Positions 1 through 7,135 of a stretch of 7,548 nt of DNA are shown here, piece after piece. Numbering within the stretch: position 1 is the first letter of the stretch; each line of letters starts with the position of its first letter. Made by a program: the position numbers and the translations under genes. The notes under the pieces were generated by a model, which ran no database searches, was not told the origin of the DNA, and saw only the letters and a program-made list of their open reading frames with translations. This DNA is from Galbitalea sp036495225 (GTDB lineage: Bacteria; Actinomycetota; Actinomycetes; Actinomycetales; Microbacteriaceae), in the NCBI GenBank assembly GCA_036495225.1, contig DASXNG010000238.1:1-7548 (forward strand), in the 5' to 3' direction.

Positions 1-2
1 TC

Positions 3-1970
3 GACTCTGGGTGGCGCGTCGGGACGAACGGGTTCGGTTGGGTTCTGTACGTCACGGAGGGCAGCAATTCCAGCGTCCAGGTGCGGGATGATGAGCAATC
101 CGCTCCCCGTCGCATGGGGGCGGAGAACTCCGAGACCTGGATTTGGAACTCGGTCGTCTCGGAAACCGGAACGCTACACGCCATCACGGTAGTGATGTCG
201 CTGACACGGACCGGTAGCAGCATCGCGGCGGAACTGCACGTTGCCAACGGCGCGGCTGTTTCCGTCGACAGTGCGCTCTTCCCGTGGATTCGCGGGTTCG
301 CGATTCCGGCGGAGCGCGGATTATCCGCGATAACGAGGGACTACTACGGGGCGGCCGAACACGCGCTCTGGCCGACGTTTGAATGGAACAAGGGCTACTA
401 CGGCACGTATCGGCCCACCCTCATGACCGAGAGCCTGGTCTTCGGCAATCCAACCGCGCCCTTCACGGTGATGCTCGATGGGGTTAGCGCGCTTGCGGTG
501 ACGGTGGCCGGGCCGACACCGGAGATCACGTCGTGGATGTGGGAGCTCGATCCTGGCTACGCGGACGCAATCGGCGACCACGTCCCGCTCCCCTCGAGCG
601 GGATTGCGAATGAACTTCGTTTCTCGGCGGTGCATCTTCTGGATCTTGCGCCGGGCGAATCCCGTCAGCTAAGTCGAATTGAGATGTCCCACTCATTGGG
701 GGGCTGGCAAGAGGCGTTGGCTGGCTATCGCGAAGATCGCGTTCAGATCGCTGCGGCTGCGCAACAACGGGCAACGCCGTCGTGGGCGGAGCATCCGCAC
801 GCGTGGTACCAGATTCAATTCAATTCACCGGTCGGCGAGGCGCGCTATCGGTTCAGCGACCTGCCCGCACTGGCTGCGGAATGCGTCGAAGCCGGAGTCG
901 CAGTTCTTCACCTCATAGGGTGGAATGACGGTGGCCAGGACCGCAACAACCCAAGTCACGATGCGGATCCGGAGCTCGGTGGTGCAGTGGAGCTTGCGAC
1001 AGCTATCTCGGCCTGCCACGCCCTGGGGGTCAAGGTTGTCTTGTTCTCAAAATTCACCTGGGCAGACCTCTCGACCGAGCGGTTCCGCGACGAGCTTGTG
1101 AACTCGGCGGTCGTCGATCCGTACGGGGACTTCTATCAGAATGCCGGATATCAATACCTGACACCGCACCAACTGATGGGTGTGAACACCAGGCGCCTGA
1201 TCCCCATGTGCTACCAGCATGAGCACTACTTGAGAGTCTGCGAAGAGGAGTTCGACAAGATTGTCGCCAGCGGAGCTGACGGCATGCTCTTCGATGAAAC
1301 CATGCACCACACCCCCGCGTTGCAGTGCTACTCACCGTCGCACGGTCATCGCGTCGGCGCCTCCGTCTACGCCGCGGACAACGAGCTGGCCGAACGTCTC
1401 AGGAAGCGCATACCCGAGGGTCGTGAGTTTCTCTTTGCCGGCGAGACAGTCTACGAAGATCTCCAATCGTCGTATGACGTCTCGTACATTCGCACTCACT
1501 ACACGGCTCACCAGCCGCTCACGCGGTACGTGAACCCCGGACTTCGAATGATGACGACGGTGTCCGGGTTCGACGATCGCAATCAGATCAATCAGGCGCT
1601 CGCCTACGGATACTTGCTGTGTTACGAGCCCTTTCACTTCAAGGGTCGGCTGCCCGATTTCCCGCAGACAACGGCCTACGGTCGCCTCGTTGAGGGCGTT
1701 CGCGCCGAATTGGCGGAGTACCTGTGGGATGGCCTGTACCTGGGCGATGTGCCGGCCGCGCGGGCGAATCCGCTCGTGGCGTCCGCAAGGTGGCAATCGG
1801 CGGCGGGCGGAATCGCCTATGTCTTCGCAAACTACGACGAGTCAACCGAATGGACGCTGCCGACCACCGACTTGATCGGCGCTACGCAATGGCGAGGCCT
1901 CGACCAGGAGTGGCGACCCCTAACCCCGACCACCACCGTGGGTCCGCGGGCGTTCGTCGTCGTTCGATGA
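3..1970 (+). CDS. DUF6259-like putative glycoside hydrolase (5'-truncated by window edge)
   Basis: The reading frame is open from the first codon of the window, and coding-like sequence (SGWRVGTNGFGWVLYV) precedes the GTG at 81, so the true start lies outside and the N-terminus is missing. About 655 codons are visible. The first 200 or so residues are rich in beta-strand-like sequence and resemble the beta-sandwich found before the catalytic barrel in several glycosidases. From about nt 800 a probable TIM barrel begins: WYQIQFNSP, then VAVLHLIGWNDGGQDRNNPSHD, then GVKVVLFSKFTWAD. SGADGMLFDET (nt 1269-1301) carries acidic residues at a strand end, where barrel glycosidases usually place a nucleophile or acid/base. 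The last 60 or so residues look like a small C-terminal beta domain. I match this to the DUF6259 type from memory; the activity and catalytic residues are inferred. Cell location cannot be judged without the N-terminus. The FucU-family gene follows closely, so the two are probably cotranscribed and the product may release the sugar used by the locus. Confidence 0.72.
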   Translation, partial: DSGWRVGTNGFGWVLYVTEGSNSSVQVRDDEQSAPRRMGAENSETWIWNSVVSETGTLHAITVVMSLTRTGSSIAAELHVANGAAVSVDSALFPWIRGFAIPAERGLSAITRDYYGAAEHALWPTFEWNKGYYGTYRPTLMTESLVFGNPTAPFTVMLDGVSALAVTVAGPTPEITSWMWELDPGYADAIGDHVPLPSSGIANELRFSAVHLLDLAPGESRQLSRIEMSHSLGGWQEALAGYREDRVQIAAAAQQRATPSWAEHPHAWYQIQFNSPVGEARYRFSDLPALAAECVEAGVAVLHLIGWNDGGQDRNNPSHDADPELGGAVELATAISACHALGVKVVLFSKFTWADLSTERFRDELVNSAVVDPYGDFYQNAGYQYLTPHQLMGVNTRRLIPMCYQHEHYLRVCEEEFDKIVASGADGMLFDETMHHTPALQCYSPSHGHRVGASVYAADNELAERLRKRIPEGREFLFAGETVYEDLQSSYDVSYIRTHYTAHQPLTRYVNPGLRMMTTVSGFDDRNQINQALAYGYLLCYEPFHFKGRLPDFPQTTAYGRLVEGVRAELAEYLWDGLYLGDVPAARANPLVASARWQSAAGGIAYVFANYDESTEWTLPTTDLIGATQWRGLDQEWRPLTPTTTVGPRAFVVVR

Positions 1971-1986
1971 TGCGTGGATGAACCGC

Positions 1987-2403
1987 ATGCTGCTCTCTAA
2001 TCTCATACATCCGCAGATCCTTGGTGCGCTCGCCGCCGCGGGGCATGGGTCCAAGGTGCTCATCGCGGACGGGAATTACCCGCTTTCTACGGCGACAGCG
2101 GCTGGGGCGAGCTTGGTCTATCTCGGCCTCACTCCTGGGCAGATCCTCGTCGACGACATCCTCACAGCGATCGCGGGTGCAGTGGCGATAGAGGCGCTCG
2201 AAGTGATGCAACCGGGTGTAGGCGACGAGCCGCCCATATTCTCGCGGTTTCGCGAGATTGTCCCTGACATCGAGCTGACGCCACTCGACCGGGCGGGCTT
2301 CTATGCAGCCGCGAGAGACCAAAATCTCGCCTTGGCCATCGCCTCAGGTGATCAGCGTCACTTCGCCAACGTCCTGCTGACCATTGGTGTTGCCCCGGAG
2401 TAG
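1987..2403 (+). CDS. RbsD/FucU-family sugar mutarotase
   Basis: The 138-residue product aligns over its full length with E. coli FucU (L-fucose mutarotase, 140 aa, recalled from memory), a cytoplasmic protein that interconverts sugar anomers before isomerisation. GHGSKVLIADGNYP matches the family block GHGDxxxxxDAxFP, including the catalytic-site His and the later Asp. The C-terminal block GDQRHFANVLLTIGV matches GERAKYGNILLKKGV. Two differences stand out: the Asp of GHGD is Ser, and the Tyr of KYGN is Phe. This may mark a distinct subfamily with another sugar preference. I chose the ATG at 1987 because MLLSNLIHP lines up with family N-termini and GGA at 1976-1978 sits 8 nt upstream. The ATG at 1978, three codons earlier, is possible but has no ribosome site. 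It lies just behind the glycosidase gene, suggesting one operon, and converges on the LacI gene with only 5 nt between the stop codons. Confidence 0.87.
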   Translation: MLLSNLIHPQILGALAAAGHGSKVLIADGNYPLSTATAAGASLVYLGLTPGQILVDDILTAIAGAVAIEALEVMQPGVGDEPPIFSRFREIVPDIELTPLDRAGFYAAARDQNLALAIASGDQRHFANVLLTIGVAPE

Positions 2404-2408
2404 CAGGC

Positions 2409-3386
2409 TCAACCCTGCGTAATGGGTGATCCGCCAGGCAGCACGACTCGCTTCGCGGGCGCATCCGAGCCGCCCAGCCTGTCGATCAAGAGCTTCGCGG
2501 CCTCGGAACCCACCTGGTAGCTCGGGTGGTCCAGAACGACAAGTTCCTGGGTCGATGTGGCGTTCCAGGGCAACGGATCGAAACTCGCAATCGCTATGCG
2601 GGAACTCGTGTCAGACAAACGCCGCAGAGCACCAAGGCTCATGACGTTATTGCCGACAAAGACTGCCGCGGGTGGCTCATCGAGATCGAGCAGCCCCGAC
2701 ATCGCGTCGTATCCTCCCTGCTCGGAATAGTCGCTCTCCTGAAGCAGCCGTGGGTCGTACACCCGGCCCATGGTTGACAACGCTCGCCTGTAACCTTCCG
2801 CCCGCTCCGTTCCGGTGCTCGTGCGCAGAGGGCCACTAATGTGGGCGACCGTTGGGTAATCCTTGAGCAACCGGAGGCAGAGCGCGTAGCTGGCCTCGGC
2901 GTTGTCCAGCACAACTGTGTCGAAGTCGGCTCCAATCGAGCGGTCGATCACGACGACCGCCGAACCTTCGTGCCTCGCGGTCTCGAGAGAAGCGGACGTG
3001 CCCGCCGCCGGCGCGATGATAATGCCGGCTGCCTGCTGATCGATAAGTAACTCGAGGTACTCGCGCTCTTTCGCCGGATCTTCGTCCGTGTTGCACAGCA
3101 CTACGAGGAAGCCCTTGGTGCGCAGCTCGTCCTCTATGCCTCGGACGACCTCGGTGAAGAACGGGTTCGACACATCGGGGATAACGGCGCCAATCACGTT
3201 GTTGCGCTGCCGACGCAGACCGCGCGCCAGGCCATTCCTGCGATAGCTCAGCCTTGCTAGTGCGTCGTTCACCTTGCTCACGAGCACGGGATCCACCTGC
3301 GGGTTGTCGTTCAAGACCCGCGATACCGTGGCGCTGGAGACCCCAGCGAGTCTGGCTACGTCGCTGAGTTTGGTCCGGTTCGCCAC
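2409..3386 (-). CDS. LacI-family transcriptional regulator
   Basis: The 325-residue protein has the standard LacI layout. Residues 6-26 form the helix-turn-helix (KLSDVARLAGVSSATVSRVLN), followed by the hinge helix RNGLARGLRR, whose leucine in LacI-type proteins inserts at the central CG of the operator. From about residue 62 (NNVIGAVIPDVSNPFF) comes the periplasmic-binding-protein-like sensor domain, with TVVLDNAEASYALCLRLL, HISGPLRTSTGTERAEGY, AVFVGNNVMSLGALRRL and IASFDPL as recognisable family blocks. The start is GTG at 3386 (minus strand), 7 nt after a purine-rich GAGAGAGGG ribosome site. The gene diverges from the isomerase gene and sits beside two ATCGAT palindromes, so it most likely represses the isomerase-kinase genes and is released by a sugar or sugar phosphate of the pathway. 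A third matching site upstream of the mutarotase and DUF4185-like genes probably belongs to the same regulon. The family is certain; the effector is unknown. Confidence 0.95.
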   Translation of the reverse strand: MANRTKLSDVARLAGVSSATVSRVLNDNPQVDPVLVSKVNDALARLSYRRNGLARGLRRQRNNVIGAVIPDVSNPFFTEVVRGIEDELRTKGFLVVLCNTDEDPAKEREYLELLIDQQAAGIIIAPAAGTSASLETARHEGSAVVVIDRSIGADFDTVVLDNAEASYALCLRLLKDYPTVAHISGPLRTSTGTERAEGYRRALSTMGRVYDPRLLQESDYSEQGGYDAMSGLLDLDEPPAAVFVGNNVMSLGALRRLSDTSSRIAIASFDPLPWNATSTQELVVLDHPSYQVGSEAAKLLIDRLGGSDAPAKRVVLPGGSPITQG

Positions 3387-3462
3387 AGCGGCGCCCTCTC
3401 TCGAAACTGGTAGTCACACATTACTTGCATCCACGGCCCGGCTGTGAAATGGTTTTCTCGTA

Positions 3463-3478
3463 CAGAAATCGATTACTG
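3463..3478. promoter_or_regulatory. LacI-type operator O1
   Basis: CAGAAATCGATTACTG equals its own reverse complement at 14 of 16 positions; only the outer A/A pair breaks symmetry. The centre is CG between 3470 and 3471, as in many LacI-family operators. It lies between the divergent lacI-type and isomerase genes and directly abuts a second copy. That the neighbouring repressor binds it is inferred. Confidence 0.72.
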
Positions 3479-3496
3479 CACGAATCGATTCCTGCA
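3477..3496. promoter_or_regulatory. LacI-type operator O2
   Basis: TGCACGAATCGATTCCTGCA is a 20-bp palindrome with a single mismatched pair (C at 3481 against C at 3492). Its centre, between 3486 and 3487, is 16 bp from the centre of O1. The two share AATCGATT and flanking CTGCA and form an imperfect 16-bp tandem repeat (13 of 16 identical over 3465-3480 and 3481-3496). It ends 2 nt before the ribosome site of the isomerase gene, so it lies in the 5' leader or at the transcription start. I could not identify convincing -35 and -10 elements for either gene in 3387-3509. Confidence 0.72.
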
Positions 3497-3498
3497 CC

Positions 3499-3504
3499 GA
3501 GGAG
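3499..3504 (+). promoter_or_regulatory. Ribosome binding site deciding the isomerase start
   Basis: GAGGAG lies 5 nt before the GTG at 3510. It fixes the start of the isomerase downstream of the operators; the in-frame ATG at 3444 would put both operators inside the coding region and has no such site. Confidence 0.8.
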
Positions 3505-3509
3505 ATACA

Positions 3510-5147
3510 GTGCCGTACCAGCTTCCAGTCCGCAAAGGTCGCCCGGACCTTGTTTCGGCGAACACCGCTTATCTCATCGCCAGCGGTGACCTCCGACAAT
3601 CCGCAAACACGGCGGGATGGCCGACCCAGGCCAACCTCGAGCGGGATGTAACCAATGCCCTCGCAGAACTCGGTTGGTCGGTCATCCGCGCCAACCCGTT
3701 TGACGAGTTGAAGGGCCACGGTTTTATCGACAGTCAGCGGATGGGACTCGAGGTGTTCGAGGCGATCCCGCCCGATGCCCCACTCATTGTCGCGGAAGCC
3801 GTCTGGCAGTACAGCCACCATGTTCTCGCGGGCCTGCGTACACATCGAGGTCCCATCCTCACGGTGGCGAACTTCGCGCCTGATTGGCCCGGCCTGGTCG
3901 GGTTGCTCGGGCTGAACGCCGGGCTGACCAAGATGCAGAAGCCTTACGCGACCGTGTGGAGCGTTGACTTCACCGACGAGTGGTTCCGGACCAAGCTGCG
4001 CGAGTGGACAGAGACCGGCACGATCGTGCACGACGTTTCACACATCACGCCTCTTCCGGAACTTGCGCCGACTCCCGAGCGAGAACTCGGGCGTGCGCTG
4101 GCGGAGCAACTACTAGATGACAAAGCGATCATCGGTGTCTTCGACGAGGGCTGTATGGGAATGTACAACGCGATCTTCGACGACGAGGTGCTCAACCCGA
4201 TCGGCATTTACAAGGAGCGGCTGTCGCAAAGCGCGCTCTACGCCGAGATGTTGACCGTGTCGGAGGCAGACGCGGCGGCGGTCGGAGCGTGGCTCGTCAA
4301 CGCGGGCATGACGTTCAGGCTCGGCACCGACGAGGCGACAGAGCTCACTGAAGCCCAGCTCACTTGGCAGTACAAGATGTACATCGCCGGATTGCGGATT
4401 GCGGATGATTTCGGACTCGATGCCATCGGCATCCAGTACCAGCAGGGGTTGAAGGATCTCGTACCGGCGAGCGATCTCGCCGAGGGACTGCTCAATGCAA
4501 CCGATCGCCCACCCGTCACCAGTCGCGACGGCAGCAGAGTGCTGCACGAGGGGCGTGCGTTTCCCCACTTCAACGAGGCCGATGAAGGCGTGGCGGTCGA
4601 TGCCCTCGTCACCGATCGGGTGTGGCGAGCCATGGGACTGCTGCCGGACAACACGTTGCATGACGTGCGTTGGGGCGAGCGGTACGGCGATGATTTCGTC
4701 TGGGTCTTCGAGATCTCGGGTTCGGTTCCGGCCTCGCATCTCGGCGGATATCAGAACGCAGAAGGCTGGCGCCAGGGTCCCGTGTTCTTCCCGGCAGGAG
4801 GAAGCACCATCAACGGTGTCTCGAAGCCGGGCGAGATCGTGTGGTCACGCGTTTACCTCGAGCACGGCGTGCTCAACGTTGACATCGGGCGCGCAACGGT
4901 GGTTGAACTGCCGCTGGAGGAGACCGAGCGGCGGAAGAATGCGACCAACCCCGAGTGGCCGATCGCGCATGTCGTACTCCACGGAATCGAGCGGGACCAG
5001 TTCATGGCCCGGCATCGAGCCAATCACGCTCTCGTTGTCTACGCCCCCGACGCCAGTAGTGCGGATGCGGCGCTGACCGCAAAGGCTGCCCTGTTCGAGG
5101 CGCTCGGTGTGCGAGTGCACCTTGCCGGCAACGTTCAGCTCGCCTGA
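3510..5147 (+). CDS. L-fucose/D-arabinose isomerase-family protein (FucI-like)
   Basis: The 545-residue protein is a divergent member of the FucI superfamily, cytoplasmic metal-dependent enzymes that convert an aldose (L-fucose, D-arabinose) to its ketose. FDEGCMGMYNAIFDD (from residue 211) corresponds to the substrate-domain GGVSMGIAGSIVDH block of E. coli FucI. The three E. coli metal ligands (E337, D361, H528) have plausible counterparts: E356 in HFNEADEGVAVDAL, D385 in LHDVRWGE and H506 in RANHALVVYA. NPEWPIAHVVL before the His block resembles NSTWPTTWFAP. These matches are by eye against a remembered sequence. It is shorter than E. coli FucI (591 aa). GTG at 3510 is chosen because GAGGAG precedes it by 5 nt and the upstream in-frame codons overlap the operators. 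The FGGY kinase follows after 24 nt, so isomerisation and phosphorylation are probably coexpressed under LacI-type repression. The exact sugar is not shown by the sequence. Confidence 0.85.
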   Translation: MPYQLPVRKGRPDLVSANTAYLIASGDLRQSANTAGWPTQANLERDVTNALAELGWSVIRANPFDELKGHGFIDSQRMGLEVFEAIPPDAPLIVAEAVWQYSHHVLAGLRTHRGPILTVANFAPDWPGLVGLLGLNAGLTKMQKPYATVWSVDFTDEWFRTKLREWTETGTIVHDVSHITPLPELAPTPERELGRALAEQLLDDKAIIGVFDEGCMGMYNAIFDDEVLNPIGIYKERLSQSALYAEMLTVSEADAAAVGAWLVNAGMTFRLGTDEATELTEAQLTWQYKMYIAGLRIADDFGLDAIGIQYQQGLKDLVPASDLAEGLLNATDRPPVTSRDGSRVLHEGRAFPHFNEADEGVAVDALVTDRVWRAMGLLPDNTLHDVRWGERYGDDFVWVFEISGSVPASHLGGYQNAEGWRQGPVFFPAGGSTINGVSKPGEIVWSRVYLEHGVLNVDIGRATVVELPLEETERRKNATNPEWPIAHVVLHGIERDQFMARHRANHALVVYAPDASSADAALTAKAALFEALGVRVHLAGNVQLA

Positions 5148-5171
5148 GCATCACAGGTCGGATACAACACC

Positions 5172-6665
5172 GTGAGCTCGCGACCGTCAGGCTATCTTGG
5201 GATCGACATCGGCACCTCAAGCAGCAAGGGTGTTGTGGTCGACGAGCGGGGACGCATAGTCGCTCGTGCGACCCGGGAGCACACGGTGTCACGCCCCAGG
5301 CCCGGGTTCGTCGAGATGCCGATGGCCGTCTGGTGGTCGGAATTCGTCGCCATCGCCCGCGAGCTCCTGCAACAGACCTCGCTCGGGATCGCTGCGATTG
5401 GTGTCAGCGGAATGGGTCCGTGCACGGGTCTCGCCGATGCTGACGGTGTACCGCTGCGTCCCGCCATCCTTTACGGGGTCGACACTCGCGCGACAGCCGA
5501 GATCGACGAGTTGAATGACCAGCTCGGGAGGGGGGCCATCCTCGCGCGGTCGGGGAGCGCCCTGAGCTCCCAAGCTGTTGGCCCCAAGCTGGCGTGGCTC
5601 GCCCACAACGAGCCGGACACGTTTGCTCGCGCGCGGCGGCTCTTCATGCCGGCCAGCTGGCTCGTTTGGAATCTGACGGGCGAGTATGTTCTCGATCATC
5701 AATCCGCCAGTCAGAGCGTGCCGCTCTATGACACGGATGCCCTTGATTGGTATTCACCGTGGGCCGATTCAATAAGGGGGCAGATCGAGCTCCCACGGCT
5801 CGTCTGGTCGAATGACATCGTCGGGACACTCACGCCCGACGCAGCCGCGGCAACCGGTCTTGCCGCCGGAATCCCCGTCATCGGCGGCACGATCGATGCG
5901 TGGACCGAAGCTGTCAGCGTGGGGGCCCAGAGTCCAGGCGACCTGATGCTGATGTATGGAACGACGATGTTCCTCATCAACACCGTGCGGACGAAGGTGA
6001 CAATACCGGAGCTGTGGGGAACTGTTGGCGCCTTCCGGGGCACGCGAAATCTCGCGGGCGGCATGGCCACGTCGGGCGCGATCACCGACTGGCTTCGAAA
6101 CATGTTCGGCGGTACCCCGTATCCTGAGCTGCTTTCGGAGGCAGCGGAATCACCAGCGGGCGCGCGCGGCTTGCTGATGCTGCCGTACTTCGCGGGCGAG
6201 CGCACCCCCATATCCGATCCGGATGCGCGCGGCATCATCGCGGGACTGACGGTGGAACACACGCGCGGCGACCTCTACCGTGCCGCGCTCGAGGCCACGG
6301 CGTTCGGCGTCCGACACAACGTCGAGACCATCGTGGGAGCGGGAGGCGAGGTCGAGCGTGTCGTCGCGGTGGGAGGCGGAACCCAGAGCGATCTCTGGTT
6401 GCAGATTGTGTCGGATGTTTCGGGCCTCACGCAATCGGTTCCAACGGTTACGGTCGGAGCGAGCTATGGCGCGGCATTCCTTGCTGCGGCTGCGACCACC
6501 GACGCGGAGATCGAGGTATGGAATCCACCGGGGCGCACGATTCGGCCCGACCCGCGAAATCGGGAACTGTACGACGGTCTCTTTCCGCTCTATCGCGGAC
6601 TTTACGACAGCACGACCGACGTCACGCATCGTCTCGCGGAGCTACAGCGCTCCGGCCGGACGTAG
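5172..6665 (+). CDS. FGGY-family carbohydrate kinase
   Basis: The 497-residue product has the usual FGGY length and two-domain ASKHA fold. YLGIDIGTSSSKG (residues 8-20) is the phosphate-1 loop, and ILYGVDTRA is typical of the N-terminal sugar domain. GGTIDAWTEAVSVGA contains D242, the expected catalytic base, followed by the phosphate-2 block GDLMLMYGTTMFL. VAVGGGTQSDLWLQIVSDVSG, with glycines 401-403, is the adenosine-binding block. It should transfer phosphate from ATP to the ketose made by the isomerase directly upstream, giving a ketose 1- or 5-phosphate. Subfamily (fuculokinase, xylulokinase, ribulokinase or rhamnulokinase) cannot be settled by reading. The start is GTG at 5172 with only a weak CGGA 9 nt before it, so translation may be coupled to the isomerase. 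It converges on the rhamnose-mutarotase-like gene across 33 nt without a clear terminator. Confidence 0.93.
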   Translation: MSSRPSGYLGIDIGTSSSKGVVVDERGRIVARATREHTVSRPRPGFVEMPMAVWWSEFVAIARELLQQTSLGIAAIGVSGMGPCTGLADADGVPLRPAILYGVDTRATAEIDELNDQLGRGAILARSGSALSSQAVGPKLAWLAHNEPDTFARARRLFMPASWLVWNLTGEYVLDHQSASQSVPLYDTDALDWYSPWADSIRGQIELPRLVWSNDIVGTLTPDAAAATGLAAGIPVIGGTIDAWTEAVSVGAQSPGDLMLMYGTTMFLINTVRTKVTIPELWGTVGAFRGTRNLAGGMATSGAITDWLRNMFGGTPYPELLSEAAESPAGARGLLMLPYFAGERTPISDPDARGIIAGLTVEHTRGDLYRAALEATAFGVRHNVETIVGAGGEVERVVAVGGGTQSDLWLQIVSDVSGLTQSVPTVTVGASYGAAFLAAAATTDAEIEVWNPPGRTIRPDPRNRELYDGLFPLYRGLYDSTTDVTHRLAELQRSGRT

Positions 6666-6698
6666 GACGCCAACGTCATCCTCGTAGGGTCTCGTTCG

Positions 6699-7013
6699 CT
6701 ATTCGAGGGTGAACACGCGTTGGAGATCGGTCTGGATCGGTGAGAAGTCGGCGTTCGTTGGCATGATGTCCGACATGAATTTCCACCAACGCAGGGTGAT
6801 ATCGCTGCTTCCGCCCTGCGCCCATGCTGCCGAATCGTCGACCTCGAGGTAGCCAAAGACCAGGTTGAGCTCGGGCGCCGCGAAGATCGAGTAGTTGCGG
6901 CCGCCCTGCGCGTGAATCGCCAGTTTCAGTTCGTCCCAGATCTCGTCATGTCGACGTGTGTACTCGGCGATGTTCTCGGCGGGCAGACGAAGGGTGAATG
7001 CGATTCGTTCCAT
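6699..7013 (-). CDS. L-rhamnose mutarotase family protein (RhaM-like)
   Basis: With the ATG at 7013 the product is 104 residues, the same length as E. coli RhaM, and it aligns with that sequence (from memory) apparently without gaps. Tyr18 and His22 in EYTRRHDEIWDEL match the active-site EYQRRHNPIWPEL, NYSIF matches NYAIY, and RWWKFMSDIMPTNADFSP (Trp76-Trp77) matches RWWKYMTDVMPANPDNSP. The enzyme interconverts alpha and beta anomers of L-rhamnose or a related 6-deoxy sugar as a small cytoplasmic dimer. The frame stays open upstream to a TTG at 7115, but those 34 codons are Arg/Ser-rich and have no counterpart in the family. The ribosome site is weak (GGA about 10 nt upstream). The gene is convergent with the kinase and divergent from the DUF4185-like gene, with a palindromic operator in its probable promoter. 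It is a second mutarotase at this locus, unrelated in fold to the FucU-type one. Confidence 0.93.
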   Translation of the reverse strand: MERIAFTLRLPAENIAEYTRRHDEIWDELKLAIHAQGGRNYSIFAAPELNLVFGYLEVDDSAAWAQGGSSDITLRWWKFMSDIMPTNADFSPIQTDLQRVFTLE

Positions 7014-7105
7014 CAGGGTTGTCCAATCGTGTGGGCTTGACCGACGCAGGTATCCCTGATCCCTGCGTTGTGGGGGTCGACTGCTGGGGGACCTTCTCGC
7101 GTCTC

Positions 7106-7135
7106 TTGACACCAATGTACGACCTCTGCGATTGT
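7106..7135 (+). promoter_or_regulatory. Possible promoter of the DUF4185-like gene
   Basis: TTGACA at 7106-7111 is a perfect -35 hexamer on the plus strand. The best -10 at a fitting distance is the poor GATTGT at 7130-7135 (18-bp spacer), overlapping the -10 of the opposing promoter. Transcription would start near 7142, inside the operator. The -35 match is clear; the promoter as a whole is tentative. Confidence 0.35.

Noticed and set aside
2404..2408. Terminator between the convergent FucU-like and LacI-type genes
   Set aside because: The gap is only 5 nt, and I found no obvious stem-loop around the two stop codons.
3034..3049. ATCGAT hexamer inside the LacI-family gene as a fourth operator
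   Set aside because: The flanks do not match the CAG/CTG pattern and the symmetry stops at the hexamer; a chance occurrence in coding sequence. The ATCGAT at 5892-5897 in the kinase was rejected for the same reason.
3444..3509. N-terminal extension of the isomerase from an ATG at 3444
   Set aside because: It has no ribosome site, covers both operators, and gives residues with no family resemblance; the GTG at 3510 has GAGGAG 5 nt upstream.
3414..4031. Minus-strand 205-codon frame over the isomerase
   Set aside because: It is antisense to a clearly conserved coding frame, and the product resembles nothing I recognise.
6666..6698. Bidirectional terminator between kinase and mutarotase genes
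   Set aside because: Only a weak AACG/CGTT pairing is visible, with no GC-rich stem and no T-run.
7014..7115. N-terminal extension of the RhaM-like protein from a TTG at 7115
   Set aside because: The ATG at 7013 gives exactly the 104-residue family length with His22 in register; the extension is low-complexity Arg/Ser-rich sequence.
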